64,000 nt of DNA, taken from Zoroaster sp. YZ-2022. Taxonomy: Eukaryota > Echinodermata > Asteroidea > Forcipulatida > Zoroasteridae. Shown one piece after another: positions 22,101 to 37,100 of the stretch. Both the position numbers and the translations under genes were made by a program. The stretch spans positions 1,141,071-1,205,070 of the forward strand of contig JAQQFT010000023.1 of the NCBI GenBank assembly GCA_029582265.1. The letters run 5' to 3'. The stretch's first letter is position 1. The number at the start of each line of letters is the position of its first letter. The notes beneath the pieces were generated by a model. The model was not told the origin of the DNA and searched no databases. It worked only from the letters and a program-made list of their open reading frames with translations.

Positions 22101-25100
22101 AAAAACACCATACTTTTGAATTTGGAATTTTTTTTCGTACCTTAAACGGCCTCCATGGACACTTAGCCCTCTGTAAAATACCGTCAACTTGCATGCGGTT
22201 TCACCGCAAACAATACAGCACTATACAGTGTTACAAAAAAACAGATTTCTATGGTTGGGAATAACTTTTAAAGTTTTCAAGGGAGGCCGATAATTTTATA
22301 TCTAAATTAAAGCTTAGGTTCTCCCCTTTCAGAAAAACACCATACTTTTGAATTTGGATAATTTTTTCGTACCTTAAACGGCCTCCATGGACACTTAGCC
22401 CTCTGTAAAATACCGTCAACTTGCATGCGGTTTCACCGCAAACAATACAGCACTATACAGTGTTACAAAAACAGATTTCTATGGTTGGGAATAACTTTTA
22501 AAGTTTTCAAGGGAGGCCGATAATTTTATATCTAAATTAAAGCTTAGGTTCTCCCCTTTCAGAAAAACACCATACTTTTGAATTTGGATAATTTTTTCGT
22601 ACCTTAAACGGCCTCCATGGACACTTAGCCCTCTGTAAAATACCGTCAACTTGCATGCGGTTTCACCGCAAACAATACAGCACTATACAGTGTTACAAAA
22701 AAAAAAACATTTCTATGGTTGGGAATAACTTTTAAAGTTTTCAAGGGAGGCCGATAATTTTATATCTAAATTAAAGCTTAGGTTCTCCCCTTTCAGAAAA
22801 ACACCATACTTTTTAATTTGGATAATTTTTTCATACCTTAAACGGCCTCCATGGACACTTAGCCCTCTGTAAAATACCGTCAACTTGCATGCGGTTTCAC
22901 CGCAAACAATACAGCACTATACAGTGTTACAAAAAAATCATTTCTATGGTTGGGAATAACTTTTAAAGTTTTCAAGGGAGGCCGATAATTTTATATCTAA
23001 ATTAAAGCTTAGGTTCTCCCCTTTCAGAAAAACACCATACTTTTGAATTTGATTTTTTTTTCGTACCTTAAACGGCCTCCATGGACACTTAGCCCTCTGT
23101 AAAATACCGTCAACTTGCATGCGGTTTCACCGCAAACAATACAGCACTATACAGTGTTACCAAAAAAAAGATTTCTATGGTTGGGAATAACTTTTAAAGT
23201 TTTCAAGGGAGGCCGATAATTTTATATCTAAATTAAAGCTTAGGTTCTCCCCTTTCAGAAAAACACCATACATTTGAATTTGGATTTTTTTTTTCGTACC
23301 TTAAACGGCCTCCATGGACACTTAGCCCTCTTTAAAATACCGTCAACTTGCATGCGGTTTCACCGCAAACAATACAGCACTATACAGTTTTACAAAAAAA
23401 AAGATTTCTATGGTTGGGAATAACTTTTAAAGTTTTCAAGGGAGGCCGATAATTTTATATCTAAATTAAAGCTTACGTTCTCCCCTTTCAGAAAAACACC
23501 ATACTTTTGAATTTGGAATTTTTTTTCGTACCTTAAACGGCCTCCATGGACACTTAGCCCTCTGTAAAATACCGTCAACTTGCATGCGGTTTCACCGCAA
23601 ACAATACAGCACTATACAGTGTTACAAAAAAAACAGTCTAGGGTTGGGAATAACTTTTAAAGTTTTCAAGGGAGGCCGATAATTTTATATCTAAATTAAA
23701 GCTTAGGTTCTCCCCTTTCAGAAAAACACCATACTTTTGAATTTGGAAAAAATGTCCGTACCTTAAACGGCCTCCATGGACACTTAGCCCTCTGTAAAAT
23801 ACCGTCAACTTGCATGCGGTTTCACCGCAAACATTACAGCACTATACAGTGTTACAAAAAAAAAATTCTATGGTTGGGAATAACTTTTAAAGTTTTCAAG
23901 GGAGGCCGATAATTTTATATCTAAATTAAAGCTTACGTTCTCCCCTTTCAGAAAAACACCATACTTTTGAATTTGGATAATTTTTTCGTACCTTAAACGG
24001 CCTCCATGGACACTTAGCCCTCTGTAAAATACCGTCAACTTGCATGCGGTTTCACCGCAAACAATACAGCACTATACAGTGTTACAAAAAAAACATTTCT
24101 AGGGTTGGGAATAACTTTTAAAGTTTTCAAGGGAGGCCGATCATTTTATATCTAAATTAAAGCTTACGTTCTCCCCTTTCAGAAAAACACCATACTTTTG
24201 AATTTGGAATTTTTTTTCGTACCTTAAACGGCCTCCATGGACACTTAGCCCTCTGTAAAATACCGTCAACTTGCATGCGGTTTCACCGCAAACATTACAG
24301 CACTATACAGTGTTACAAAAACAAAGATTTCTATGGTTGGGAATAACTTTTAAAGTTTTCAAGGGAGGCCGATAATTTTATATCTAAATTAAAGCTTAGG
24401 TTCTCCCCTTTCAGAAAAACACCATACATTTGAATTTGGATAATTATTTCGTACCTTAAACGGCCTCCATGGACACTTAGCCCTCTTTAAAATACCGTCA
24501 ACTTGCATGCGGTTTCACCGCAAACAATACAGCACTATACAGTTTTACAAAAAAACAGATTTCTATGGTTGGGAATAACTTTTAAAGTTTTCAAGGGAGG
24601 CCGATAATGTTATATCTAAATTAAAGCTTACGTTCTCCCCTTTCAGAAAAACACCATACTTTTGAATTTGGATTTTTTTTTTCGTACCTTAAACGGCCTC
24701 CATGGACACTTAGCCCTCTGTAAAATACCGTCAACTTGCATGCGGTTTCACCGCAAACAATACAGCACTATACAGTGTTACAAAAAAAATATTTCTAGGG
24801 TTGGGAATAACTTTTAAAGTTTTCAAGGGAGGCCGATAATTTTATATCTAAATTAAAGCTTAGGTTCTCCCCTTTCAGAAAAACACCATACTTTTGAATT
24901 TGGAAAAATTGTTCGTACCTTAAACGGCCTCCATGGACACTTAGCCCTCTGTAAAATACCGTCAACTTGCATGCGGTTTCACCGCAAACATTACAGCACT
25001 ATACAGTGTTACAAAAAAAAAATTCTATGGTTGGGAATAACTTTTAAAGTTTTCAAGGGAGGCCGATAATTTTATATCTAAATTAAAGCTTAGGTTCTCC

Positions 25101-28100
25101 CCTTTCAGAAAAACACCATACTTTTGAATTTGGATAATTTTTTCGTACCTTAAACGGCCTCCATGGACACTTAGCCCTCTGTAAAATACCGTCAACTTGC
25201 ATGCGGTTTCACCGCAAACAATACAGCACTATACAGTGTTACAAAAAAATCATTTCTATGGTTGGGAATAACTTTTAAAGTTTTCAAGGGAGGCCGATAA
25301 TTTTATATCTAAATTAAAGCTTACGTTCTCCCTTTCAGAAAAACACCATACTTTTGAATTTGGATAATTTTTTCGTACCTTAAACGGCCTCCATGGACAC
25401 TTAGCCCTCTGTAAAATACCGTCAACTTGCATGCGGTTTCACCGCAAACAATACAGCACTATACAGTGTTACAAAAACAGTCATTTCTATGGTTGGGAAT
25501 AACTTTTAAAGTTTTCAAGGGAGGCCGATAATTTTATATCTAAATTAAAGCTTAGGTTCTCCCCTTTCAGAAAAACACCATACATTTGAATTTGGATAAT
25601 TATTTCGTACCTTAAACGGCCTCCATGGACACTTAGCCCTCTGTAAAATACCGTCAACTTGCATGCGGTTTCACCGCAAACAATACAGCACTATACAGTG
25701 TTACAAAAAAACATTTCTAGGGTTGGGAATAACTTTTAAAGTTTTCAAGGGAGGCCGATCATTTTATATCTAAATTAAAGCTTACGTTCTCCCCTTTCAG
25801 AAAAACACCATACTTTTGAATTTGGAAAATTTTTTCGTACCTTAAACGGCCTCCATGGACACTTAGCCCTCTGTAAAATACCGTCAACTTGCATGCGGTT
25901 TCACCGCAAACAATACAGCACTATACAGTGTTACAAAAAAACAGTCTAGGGTTGGGAATAACTTTTAAAGTTTTCAAGTGAGGCCGATAATTTTATATCT
26001 AAATTAAAGCTTAGGTTCTCCCCATTTCAGAAAACACCATACTTTTGAATTTGGAAATTGTTTACGTACCTTAAACGGCCTCCATGGACACTTAGCCCTC
26101 TGTAAAATACCGTCAACTTGCATGCGGTTTCACCGCAAACAATACAACACTATACAGTGTTACAAAAAAACACATTTCTATGGTTGGGAATAACTTTTAA
26201 AGTTTTCAAGGGAGGCCGATAATTTTATATCTAAATTAAAGCTTAGGTTCTCCCCTTTCAGAAAAACACCATACTTTTGAATTTGGATAATTTTCGTACC
26301 TTAAACGGCCTCCATGGACACTTAGCCCTCTGTAAAATACCGTCAACTTGCATGCGGTTTCACCGCAAACAATACAGCACTATACAGTGTTACAAAAAAA
26401 AAAATTTCTATGGTTGGGAATAACTTTTAAAGTTTTCAAGGGAGGCCGATAATTTTATATCTAAATTAAAGCTTAGGTTCTCCCCTTTCAGAAAAACACC
26501 ATACATTTTGGATAATTTTTTCGTACCTTAAACGGCCTCCATGGACACTTAGCCCTCTGTAAAATACCGTCAACTTGCATGCGGTTTCACCGCAAACAAT
26601 ACAGCACTATACAGTGTTACAAAAAATATTTCTAGGGTTGGGAATAACTTTTAAAGTTTTCAAGGAGGCCGATAATTTTATATCTAAATTAAAGCTTAGG
26701 TTCTCCCCTTTCAGAAAAACACCATACTTTTGAATTTGGAAAAAAATTCGTACCTTAAACGGCCTCCATGGACACTTAGCCCTCTGTAAAATACCGTCAA
26801 CTTGCATGCGGTTTCACCGCAAACAATACAGCACTATACAGTGTTACAAAAAATTTTGTTGATATGGTTGGGAATAACTTTTAAAGTTTTCAAGGGAGGC
26901 CGATAATTTTATATCTAAATTAAAGCTTAGGTTCTCCCCTTTCAGAAAAACACCATACATTTGAATTTGGATAATTTTTTCGTACCTTAAACGGCCTCCA
27001 TGGACACTTAGCCCTCTGTTAAATACCGTCAACTTCCATGCGGTTTCACCGCAAACATTACAGCACTATACAGTGTTACAAAAAAAAATTATATGGTTGG
27101 GAATAACTTTTAAAGTTTTCAAGGGAGGCCGATAATTTTATATCTAAATTAAAGCTTAGGTTCTCCCCTTTCAGAAAAACACCATACTTTTGAATTTGGA
27201 TAATTTTTTCGTACCTTAAACGGCCTCCATGGACACTTAGCCCTCTGTAAAATACCGTCAACTTGCATGCGGTTTCACCGCAAACAATACAGCACTATAC
27301 AGTGTTACAAAAAAAAAACATTTCTATGGTTGGGAATAACTTTTAAAGTTTTCAAGGTAGGCCGATAATTTTATATCTAAATTAAAGCTTAGGTTCTCCC
27401 CTTTCAGAAAAACACCATACTTTTGAATTTGGAATTTTATTTCGTACCTTAAACGGCCTCCATGGACACTTAGCCCTCTGTAAAATACCGTCAACTTGCA
27501 TGCGGTTTCACCGCAAACAATACAGCACTATACAGTGTTACAAAAAAAAAAAGATTTCTATGGTTGGGAATAACTTTTAAAGTTTTCAAGGGAGGCCGAT
27601 AATTTTATATCTAAATTAAAGCTTACGTTCTCCCCTTTCAGAAAAACACCATACTTTTGAATTTGGAATTTGTTTTCGTACCTTAAACGGCCTCCATGGA
27701 CACTTAGCCCTCTGTAAAATACCGTCAACTTGCATGCGGTTTCACCGCAAACAATACAGCACTATACAGTGTTACAAAAAAACATTTCTATGGTTGGGAA
27801 TAACTTTTAAAGTTTTCAAGGAGGCCGATAATTTTATATCTAAATTAAAGCTTAGGTTCTCCCCTTTCAGAAAAACACCATACTTTTGAATTTGGAAAAT
27901 TTTTCGTACCTTAAACGGCCTCCATGGACACTTAGCCCTCTGTAAAATACCGTCAACTTGCATGCGGTTTCACCGCAAACAATACAGCACTATACAGTGT
28001 TACAAAAAAAAACATTTCTATGGTTGGGAATAACTTTTAAAGTTTTCAAGGGAGGCCGATAATTTTATATCTAAATTAAAGCTTAGGTTCTCCCCTTTCA

Positions 28101-31100
28101 GAAAAACACCATACTTTTGAATTTGGATAATTTTTCGTACCTTAAACGGCCTCCATGGACACTTAGCCCTCTGTAAAATACCGTCAACTTGCATGCGGTT
28201 TCACCGCAAACAATACAGCACTATACAGTGTTACAAAAAACAAATTCTATGGTTGAGAATAACTTTTAAAGTTTTCAAGGAGGCCGATAATTTTATATCT
28301 AAATTAAAGCTTAGGTTCTCCCCTTTCAGAAAAACACCATACTTTTGAATTTGGATAATTTTTTCGTACCTTAAACGGCCTCCATGGACACTTAGCCCTC
28401 TGTAAAATACCGTCAACTTGCATGCGGTTTCACCGCAAACAATACAGCACTATACAGTGTTACAAAAAAAACATTTCTATGGTTGGGAATAACTTTTAAA
28501 GTTTTCAAGGGAGGCCGATAATTTTATATCTAAATTAAAGCTTAGGTTCTCCCCTTTCAGAAAAACACCATACTTTTGAATTTGGATAATTTTTTCGTAC
28601 CTTAAACGGCCTCCATGGACACTTAGCCCTCTGTAAAATACCGTCAACTTGCATGCGGTTTCACCGCAAACAATACAGCACTATACAGTGTTACAAAAAA
28701 ATATTTCTATGGTTGGGAATAACTTTTAAAGTTTTCAAGGGAGGCCGATAATTTTATATCTAAATTAAAGCTTAGGTTCTCCCCTTTCAGAAAAACACCA
28801 TACTTTTGAATTTGGATAATTTTTTCGTACCTTAAACGGCCTCCATGGACACTTAGCCCTCTGTAAAATACCGTCAACTTGCATGCGGTTTCACCGCAAA
28901 CAATACAGCACTATACAGTGTTACAAAAAAAATATTTCTAGGGTTGGGAATAACTTTTAAAGTTTTCAAGGGAGGCCGATCATTTTATATCTAAATTAAA
29001 GCTTACGTTCTCCCCTTTCAGAAAAACACCATACTTTTGAATTTGGAAAAACAATTCGTACCTTAAACGGCCTCCATGGACACTTAGCCCTCTGTAAAAT
29101 ACCGTCAACTTGCATGCGGTTTCACCGCAAACATTACAGCACTATACAGTGTTACAAAAAAAAAGATTTCTATGGTTGGGAATAACTTTTAAAGTTTTCA
29201 AGGGAGGCCGATAATTTTATATCTAAATTAAAGCTTAGGTTCTCCCCTTTCAGAAAAACACCATACATTTGAATTTGGATAATTATTTCGTACCTTAAAC
29301 GGCCTCCATGGACACTTAGCCCTCTTAAAATACCGTCAACTTGCATGCGGTTTCACCGCAAACAATACAGCACTATACAGTGTTACAAAAAAAACATTTC
29401 TATGGTTGGGAATAACTTTTAAAGTTTTCAAGGGAGGCCGATAATTTTATATCTAAATTAAAGCTTAGGTTCTCCCCTTTCAGAAAAACACCATACTTTT
29501 GAATTTGGATAATTATTTCGTACCTTAAACGGCCTCCATGGACACTTAGCCCTCTGTAAAATACCGTCAACTTGCATGCGGTTTCACCGCAAACAATACA
29601 GCACTATACAGTGTTACAAAAAAAAAATTCTATGGTTGGGAATAACTTTTAAAGTTTTCAAGGGAGGCCGATAATTTTATATCTAAATTAAAGCTTAGGT
29701 TCTACCCTTTCAGAAAAACACCATACATTTGAATTTGGATAATTATTTCGTACCTTAAACGGCCTCCATGGACACTTAGCCCTCTTTAAATACCGTCAAC
29801 TTGCATGCGGTTTCACCGCAAACAATACAGCACTATACAGTGTTAAAAAAAAAAATTTCTATGGTTGGGAATAACTTTTAAAGTTTTCAAGGGAGGCCGA
29901 TAATTTTATATCTAAATTAAAGCTTACGTTCTCCCCTTTCAGAAAAACACCATACTTTTGAATTTGGATTTTTTTTCGTACCTTAAACGGCCTCCATGGA
30001 CACTTAGCCCTCTGTAAAATACCGTCAACTTGCATGCGGTTTCACCGCAAACAATACAGCACTATACAGTGTTACAAAAAAAAACATTTCTAGGGTTGGG
30101 AATAACTTTTAAAGTTTTCAAGGGAGGCCGATAATTTTATATCTAAATTAAAGCTTAGGTTCTCCCCTTTCAGAAAAACACCATACTTTTGAATTTGGAA
30201 AAAATGTCCGTACCTTAAACGGCCTCCATGGACACTTAGCCCTCTGTAAAATACCGTCAACTTGCATGCGGTTTCACCGCAAACATTACAGCACTATACA
30301 GTATTACAAAAAAAAATTCTATGGTTGGGAATAACTTTTAAAGTTTTCAAGGGAGGCCGATAATTTTATATCTAAATTAAAGCTTAGGTTCTCCCCTTTC
30401 AGAAAAACACCATACTTTTGAATTTGGATAATTTTTTCGTACCTTAAACGGCCTCCATGGACACTTAGCCCTCTGTAAAATACCGTCAACTTGCATGCGG
30501 TTTCACCGCAAACAATACAGCACTATACAGTGTTACAAAAAAAAATCATTTCTATGGTTGGGAATAACTTTTAAAGTTTTCAAGGGAGGCCGATCATTTT
30601 ATATCTAAATTAAAGCTTACGTTCTCCCCTTTCAGAAAAACACCATACTTTTGAATTTGGAATTTTTTTTCGTACCTTAAACGGCCTCCATGGACACAGC
30701 CCTCTGTAAAATACCGTCAACTTGCATGCGGTTTCACCGCAAACAATACAGCACTATACAGTGTTACAAAAAAAAAGATTTCTATGGTTGGGAATAACTT
30801 TTAAAGTTTTCAAGGGAGGCCGATAATTTTATATCTAAATTAAAGCTTAGGTTCTCCCCTTTCAGAAAAACACCATACTTTTGAATTTGGAAATTGTTTT
30901 CGTACCTTAAACGGCCTCCATGGACACTTAGCCCTCTTTAAAATACCGTCAACTTGCATGCGGTTTCACCGCAAACAATACAGCACTATACAGTGTTACA
31001 AAAAAAAACATTTCTATGGTTGGGAATAACTTTTAAAGTTTTCAAGGGAGGCCGATAATTTTATATCTAAATTAAAGCTTAGGTTCTCCCCTTTCAGAAA

Positions 31101-34100
31101 AACACCATACTTTTGAATTTGGATAATTATTTCGTACCTTAAACGGCCTCCATGGACACTTAGCCCTCTGTAAAATACCGTCAACTTGCATGCGGTTTCA
31201 CCGCAAACAATACAGCACTATACAGTGTTACAAAAAAACATTTCTATGGTTGGGAATAACTTTTAAAGTTTTCAAGGGAGGCCGATAATTTTATATCTAA
31301 ATTAAAGCTTAGGTTCTCCCCTTTCAGAAAAACACCATACTTTTGAATTTGGATAATTTTTTCGTACCTTAAACGGCCTCCATGGACACTTAGCCCTCTG
31401 TAAAATACCGTCAACTTGCATGCGGTTTCACCGCAAACAATACAGCACTATACAGTGTTACAAAAAAAAAAAACATTTCTATGGTTGGGAATAACTTTTA
31501 AAGTTTTCAAGGGAGGCCGATAATTTTATATCTAAATTAAAGCTTAGGTTCTCCCCTTTCAGAAAAACACCATACTTTTGAATTTGGAAAAAATTTTCGT
31601 ACCTTAAACGGCCTCCATGGACACTTAGCCCTCTGTAAAATACCGTCAACTTGCATGCGGTTTCACCGCAAACAATACAGCACTATACAGTGTTACAAAA
31701 AAAAAATTCTATGGTTGGGAATAACTTTTAAAGTTTTCAAGGGAGGCCGATAATTTTATATCTAAATTAAAGCTTAGGTTCTCCCCTTTCAGAAAAACAC
31801 CATACTTTTGAATTTGGATAATTTTTTCGTACCTTAAACGGCCTCCATGGACACTTAGCCCTCTGTAAAATACCGTCAACTTGCATGCGGTTTCACCGCA
31901 AACAATACAGCACTATACAGTGTTACAAAAAAATCATTTCTATGGTTGGGAATAACTTTTAAAGTTTTCAAGGGAGGCCGATAATTTTATATCTAAATTA
32001 AAGCTTAGGTTCTCCCTTTCAGAAAAACACCATACTTTTGAATTTGGATAATTTTTTCGTACCTTAAACGGCCTCCATGGACACTTAGCCCTCTGTAAAA
32101 TACCGTCAACTTGCATGCGGTTTCACCGCAAACAATAGAGCACTATACAGTGTTACAAAAAAAACATTTCTATGGTTGGGAATAACTTTTAATGTTTTCA
32201 AGGAAGGCCGATAATTTGATATCTAAATTAAAGCTTAGGTTCTCCCCTTTCAGAAAAACACCATACTTTTGAATTTTGATATTTTTTCGTACCTTAAACG
32301 GCCTCCATGGACACTTAGCCCTCTGTAAAATACCGTCAACTTGCATGCGGTTTCACCGCAAACAATACAGCACTATACAGTGTTACAAAAAAAACATTTC
32401 TATGGTTGGGAATAACTTTTAAAGTTTTCAAGGGAGGCCGATAATTTTATATCTAAATTAAAGCTTACGTTCTCCCCTTTCAGAAAAACACCATACTTTT
32501 GAATTTGGATAATTTTTTTCGTACCTTAAACGGCCTCCATGGACACTTAGCCCTCTGTAAAATACCGTCAACTTGCATGCGGTTTCACCGCAAACAATAC
32601 AGCACTATACAGTGTTACAAAAAACAGATTTCTATGGTTGGGAATAACTTTTAAAGTTTTCAAGGGAGGCCGATAATTTTATATCTAAATTAAAGCTTAG
32701 GTTCTCCCCTTTCAGAAAAACACCATACTTTTGAATTTGGATAATTTTTTCGTACCTTAAACGGCCTCCATGGACACTTAGCCCTCTGTAAAATACCGTC
32801 AACTTGCATGCGGTTTCACCGCAAACAATACAGCACTATACAGTGTTACAAAAAAATATTTCTATGGTTGGGAATAACTTTTAAAGTTTTCAAGGGAGGC
32901 CGATAATTTTATATCTAAATTAAAGCTTACGTTCTCCCCTTTCAGAAAAACACCATACTTTTGAATTTGGATAATTTTTTCGTACCTTAAACGGCCTCCA
33001 TGGACACTTAGCCCTCTGTAAAATACCGTCAACTTGCATGCGGTTTCACCGCAAACAATACAGCACTATACAGTGTTACAAAAAAAACATTTCTATGGTT
33101 GGGAATAACTTTTAATGTTTTCAAGGAAGGCCGATAATTTTATATCTAAATTAAAGCTTAGGTTCTCCCCTTTCAGAAAAACACCATACTTTTGAATTTG
33201 GATAATTTTTTCGTACCTTAAACGGCCTCCATGGACACTTAGCCCTCTGTAAAATACCGTCAACTTGCATGCGGTTTCACCGCAAACAATACAGCACTAT
33301 ACAGTGTTACAAAAAACATTTCTATGGTTGGGAATAACTTTTAAAGTTTTCAAGGGAGGCCGATAATTTTATATCTAAATTAAAGCTTAGGTTCTCCCCT
33401 TTCAGAAAAACACCATACTTTTGAATTTGGATAATTTTTTCGTACCTTAAACGGCCTCCATGGACATAGCCCTCTGTAAAATACCGTCAACTTGCATGCG
33501 GTTTCACCGCAAACAATACAACACTATACAGTGTTACAAAAAAAACATTTCTATGGTTGGGAATAACTTTTAAAGTTTTCAAGGAGGCCGATAATTTTAT
33601 ATCTAAATTAAAGCTTAGGTTCTCCCTTTCAGAAAAACACCATACATTTGAATTTGGATAATTTTTCGTACCTTAAACGGCCTCCATGGACACTTAGCCC
33701 TCTGTAAAATACCGTCAACTTGCATGCGGTTTCACCGCAAACAATACAGCACTATACAGTGTTACAAAAAACATTTCTATGGTTGGGAATAACTTTTAAA
33801 GTTTTCAAGGGAGGCCGATAATTTTATATCTAAATTAAAGCTTAGGTTCTCCCCTTTCAGAAAAACACCATACTTTTGAATTTTGATAATTTTTCGTACC
33901 TTAAACGGCCTCCATGGACACGTAGCCCTCTGTAAAATACCGTCAACTTGCATGCGGTTTCACCGCAAACAATACAGCACTATACAGTGTTACAAAAAAA
34001 AAAATATTTCTATGGTTGGGAATAACTTTTAAAGTTTTCAAGGGAGGCCGATAATTTTATATCTAAATTAAAGCTTACGTTCTCCCCTTTCAGAAAAACA

Positions 34101-37100
34101 CCATACTTTTGAATTTGGAAAAATTTTCGTACCTTAAACGGCCTCCATGGACATTTAGCCCTCTGTAAAATACCGTCAACTTCCATGCGGTTTCACCGCA
34201 AACAATACAGCACTATACAGTGTTACAAAAAAAAAGATTTCTATGGTTGGGAATAACTTTTAAAGTTTTCAAGGAGGCCGATAATTTTATATCTAAATTA
34301 AAGCTTAGGTTCTCCCCTTTCAGAAAAACACCATACTTTTGAATTTGGATAATTATTTCGTACCTTAAACGGCCTCCATGGACACTTAGCCCTCTGTAAA
34401 ATACCGTCAACTTGCATGCGGTTTCACCGCAAACAATACAGCACTATACAGTGTTACAAAAAAAACATTTCTATGGTTGGGAATAACTTTTAAAGTTTTC
34501 AAGGGAGGCCGATAATTTTATATCTAAATTAAAGCTTAGGTTCTCCCCTTTCAGAAAAACACCATACTTTTGAATTTGGATAATTATTTCGTACCTTAAA
34601 CGGCCTCCATGGACACTTAGCCCTCTGTTAAATACCGTCAACTTGCATGCGGTTTCACCGCAAACAATACAGCACTATACAGTGTTACAAAAAAAACATT
34701 TCTATGGTTGGGAATAACTTTTAAAGTTTTCAAAGGGAGGCCGATAATTTTATATCTAAATTAAAGCTTAGGTTCTCCCCTTTCAGAAAAACACCATACT
34801 TTTGAATTTGGATAATTTTTTCGTACCTTAAACGGCCTCCATGGACACTTAGCCCTCTGTAAAATACCGTCAACTTGCATGCGGTTTCACCGCAAACAAT
34901 ACAGCACTATACAGTGTTACAAAAAAACATTTCTATGGTTGGGAATAACTTTTAAAGTTTTCAAGGGAGGCCGATAATTTTATATCTAAATTAAAGCTTA
35001 GGTTCTCCCCTTTCAGAAAAACACCATACTTTTGAATTTGGAAAAATGTTTCGTACCTTAAACGGCCTCCATGGTAAACGCCCTCTGTAAAATACCGTCA
35101 ACTTGCATGCGGTTTCACCGCAAACAATACAGCACTATACAGTGTTACAAAAAAAACATTTCTATGGTTGGGAATAACTTTTAAAGTTTTCAAGGGAGGC
35201 CGATAATTTTATATCTAAATTAAAGCTTAGGTTCTCCCCTTTCAGAAAAACACCATACATTTGAATTTGGATAATTTGTTCGTACCTTAAACGGCCTCCA
35301 TGGACACATAGCCCTCTGTAAAATACCGTCAACTTGCATGCGGTTTCACCGCAAACAATACAGCACTATACAGTGTTACAAAAAAAAATATTTCTATGGT
35401 TGGGAATAACTTTTAAAGTTTTCAAGGGAGGCCGATAATTTTATATCTAAATTAAAGCTTACGTTCTCCCTTTCAGAAAAACACCATACTTTTGAATTTG
35501 GATAATTTTTTCGTACCTTAAACGGCCTCCATGGACACTTAGCCCTCTGTAAAATACCGTCAACTTGCATGCGGTTTCACCGCAAACAATACAAAACTAT
35601 ACAGTGTTACAAAAAAAAGGTTTCTATGGTTGGGAATAACTTTTAAAGTTTTCAAGGGAGGCCGATAATTTTATATCTAAATTAAAGCTTAGGTTCTCCC
35701 CTTTCAGAAAAACACCATACATTTGAATTTGGATAATTATTTCGTACCTTAAACGGCCTCCATGGACACTTAGCCCTCTTTAAAATACCGTCAACTTGCA
35801 TGCGGTTTCACCGCAAACAATACAGCACTATACAGTTTTACAAAAAAAAAGATTTCTATGGTTGGGAATAACTTTTAAAGTTTTCAAGGGAGGCCGATAA
35901 TTTTATATCTAAATTAAAGCTTACGTTCTCCCCTTTCAGAAAAACACCATACTTTTGAATTTGGAATTTTTTTTCGTACCTTAAACGGCCTCCATGGACA
36001 CTTAGCCCTCTGTAAAATACCGTCAACTTGCATGCGGTTTCACCGCAAACAATACAGCACTATACAGTGTTACAAAAAAAACAGTCTAGGGTTGGGAATA
36101 ACTTTTAAAGTTTTCAAGGGAGGCCGATAATTTTATATCTAAATTAAAGCTTAGGTTCTCCCCTTTCAGAAAAACACCATACTTTTGAATTTGGAAAAAA
36201 TGTCCGTACCTTAAACGGCCTCCATGGACACTTAGCCCTCTGTAAAATACCGTCAACTTGCATGCGGTTTCACCGCAAACATTACAGCACTATACAGTAT
36301 TACAAAAAAAGAAATTCTATGGTAGGGAATAACTTTTAAAGTTTTCAAGGGAGGCCGATAATTTTATATCTAAATTAAAGCTTAGGTTCTCCCCTTTCAG
36401 AAAAACACCATACTTTTGAATTTGGATAATTTTTTCGTACCTTAAACGGCCTCCATGGACACTTAGCCCTCTGTAAAATACCGTCAACTTGCATGCGGTT
36501 TCACCGCAAACAATACAGCACTATACAGTGTTACAAAAAAAATCATTTCTATGGTTGGGAATAACTTTTAATGTTTTCAAGGGAGGCCGATCATTTTATA
36601 TCTAAATTAAAGCTTACGTTCTCCCTTTCAGAAAAACACCATACTTTTGAATTTGGATTTTTTTTTCGTACCTTAAACGGCCTCCATGGACACTTAGCCC
36701 TCTGTAAAATACCGTCAACTTCCATGCGGTTTCACCGCAAACATTACAGCACTATACAGTGTTACAAAAAAAAAGATTTCTATGGTTGGGAATAACTTTT
36801 AAAGTTTTCAAGGGAGGCCGATAATTTATATCTAAATTAAAGCTTAGGTTCTCCTTTCAGAAAAACACCATACTTTTGAATTTGGATAATTATTTCGTAC
36901 CTTAAACGGCCTCCATGGACACTTAGCCCTCTCTGTAAAATACCGTCAACTTGCATGCGGTTTCACCGCAAACAATACAACACTATACAGTGTTACAAAA
37001 AAAAATTTCTATGGTTGGGAATAACTTTTAAAGTTTTCAAGGGAGGCCGATAATTTTATATCTAAATTAAAGTTCTCCCTTTCAGAAAAACACCATACTT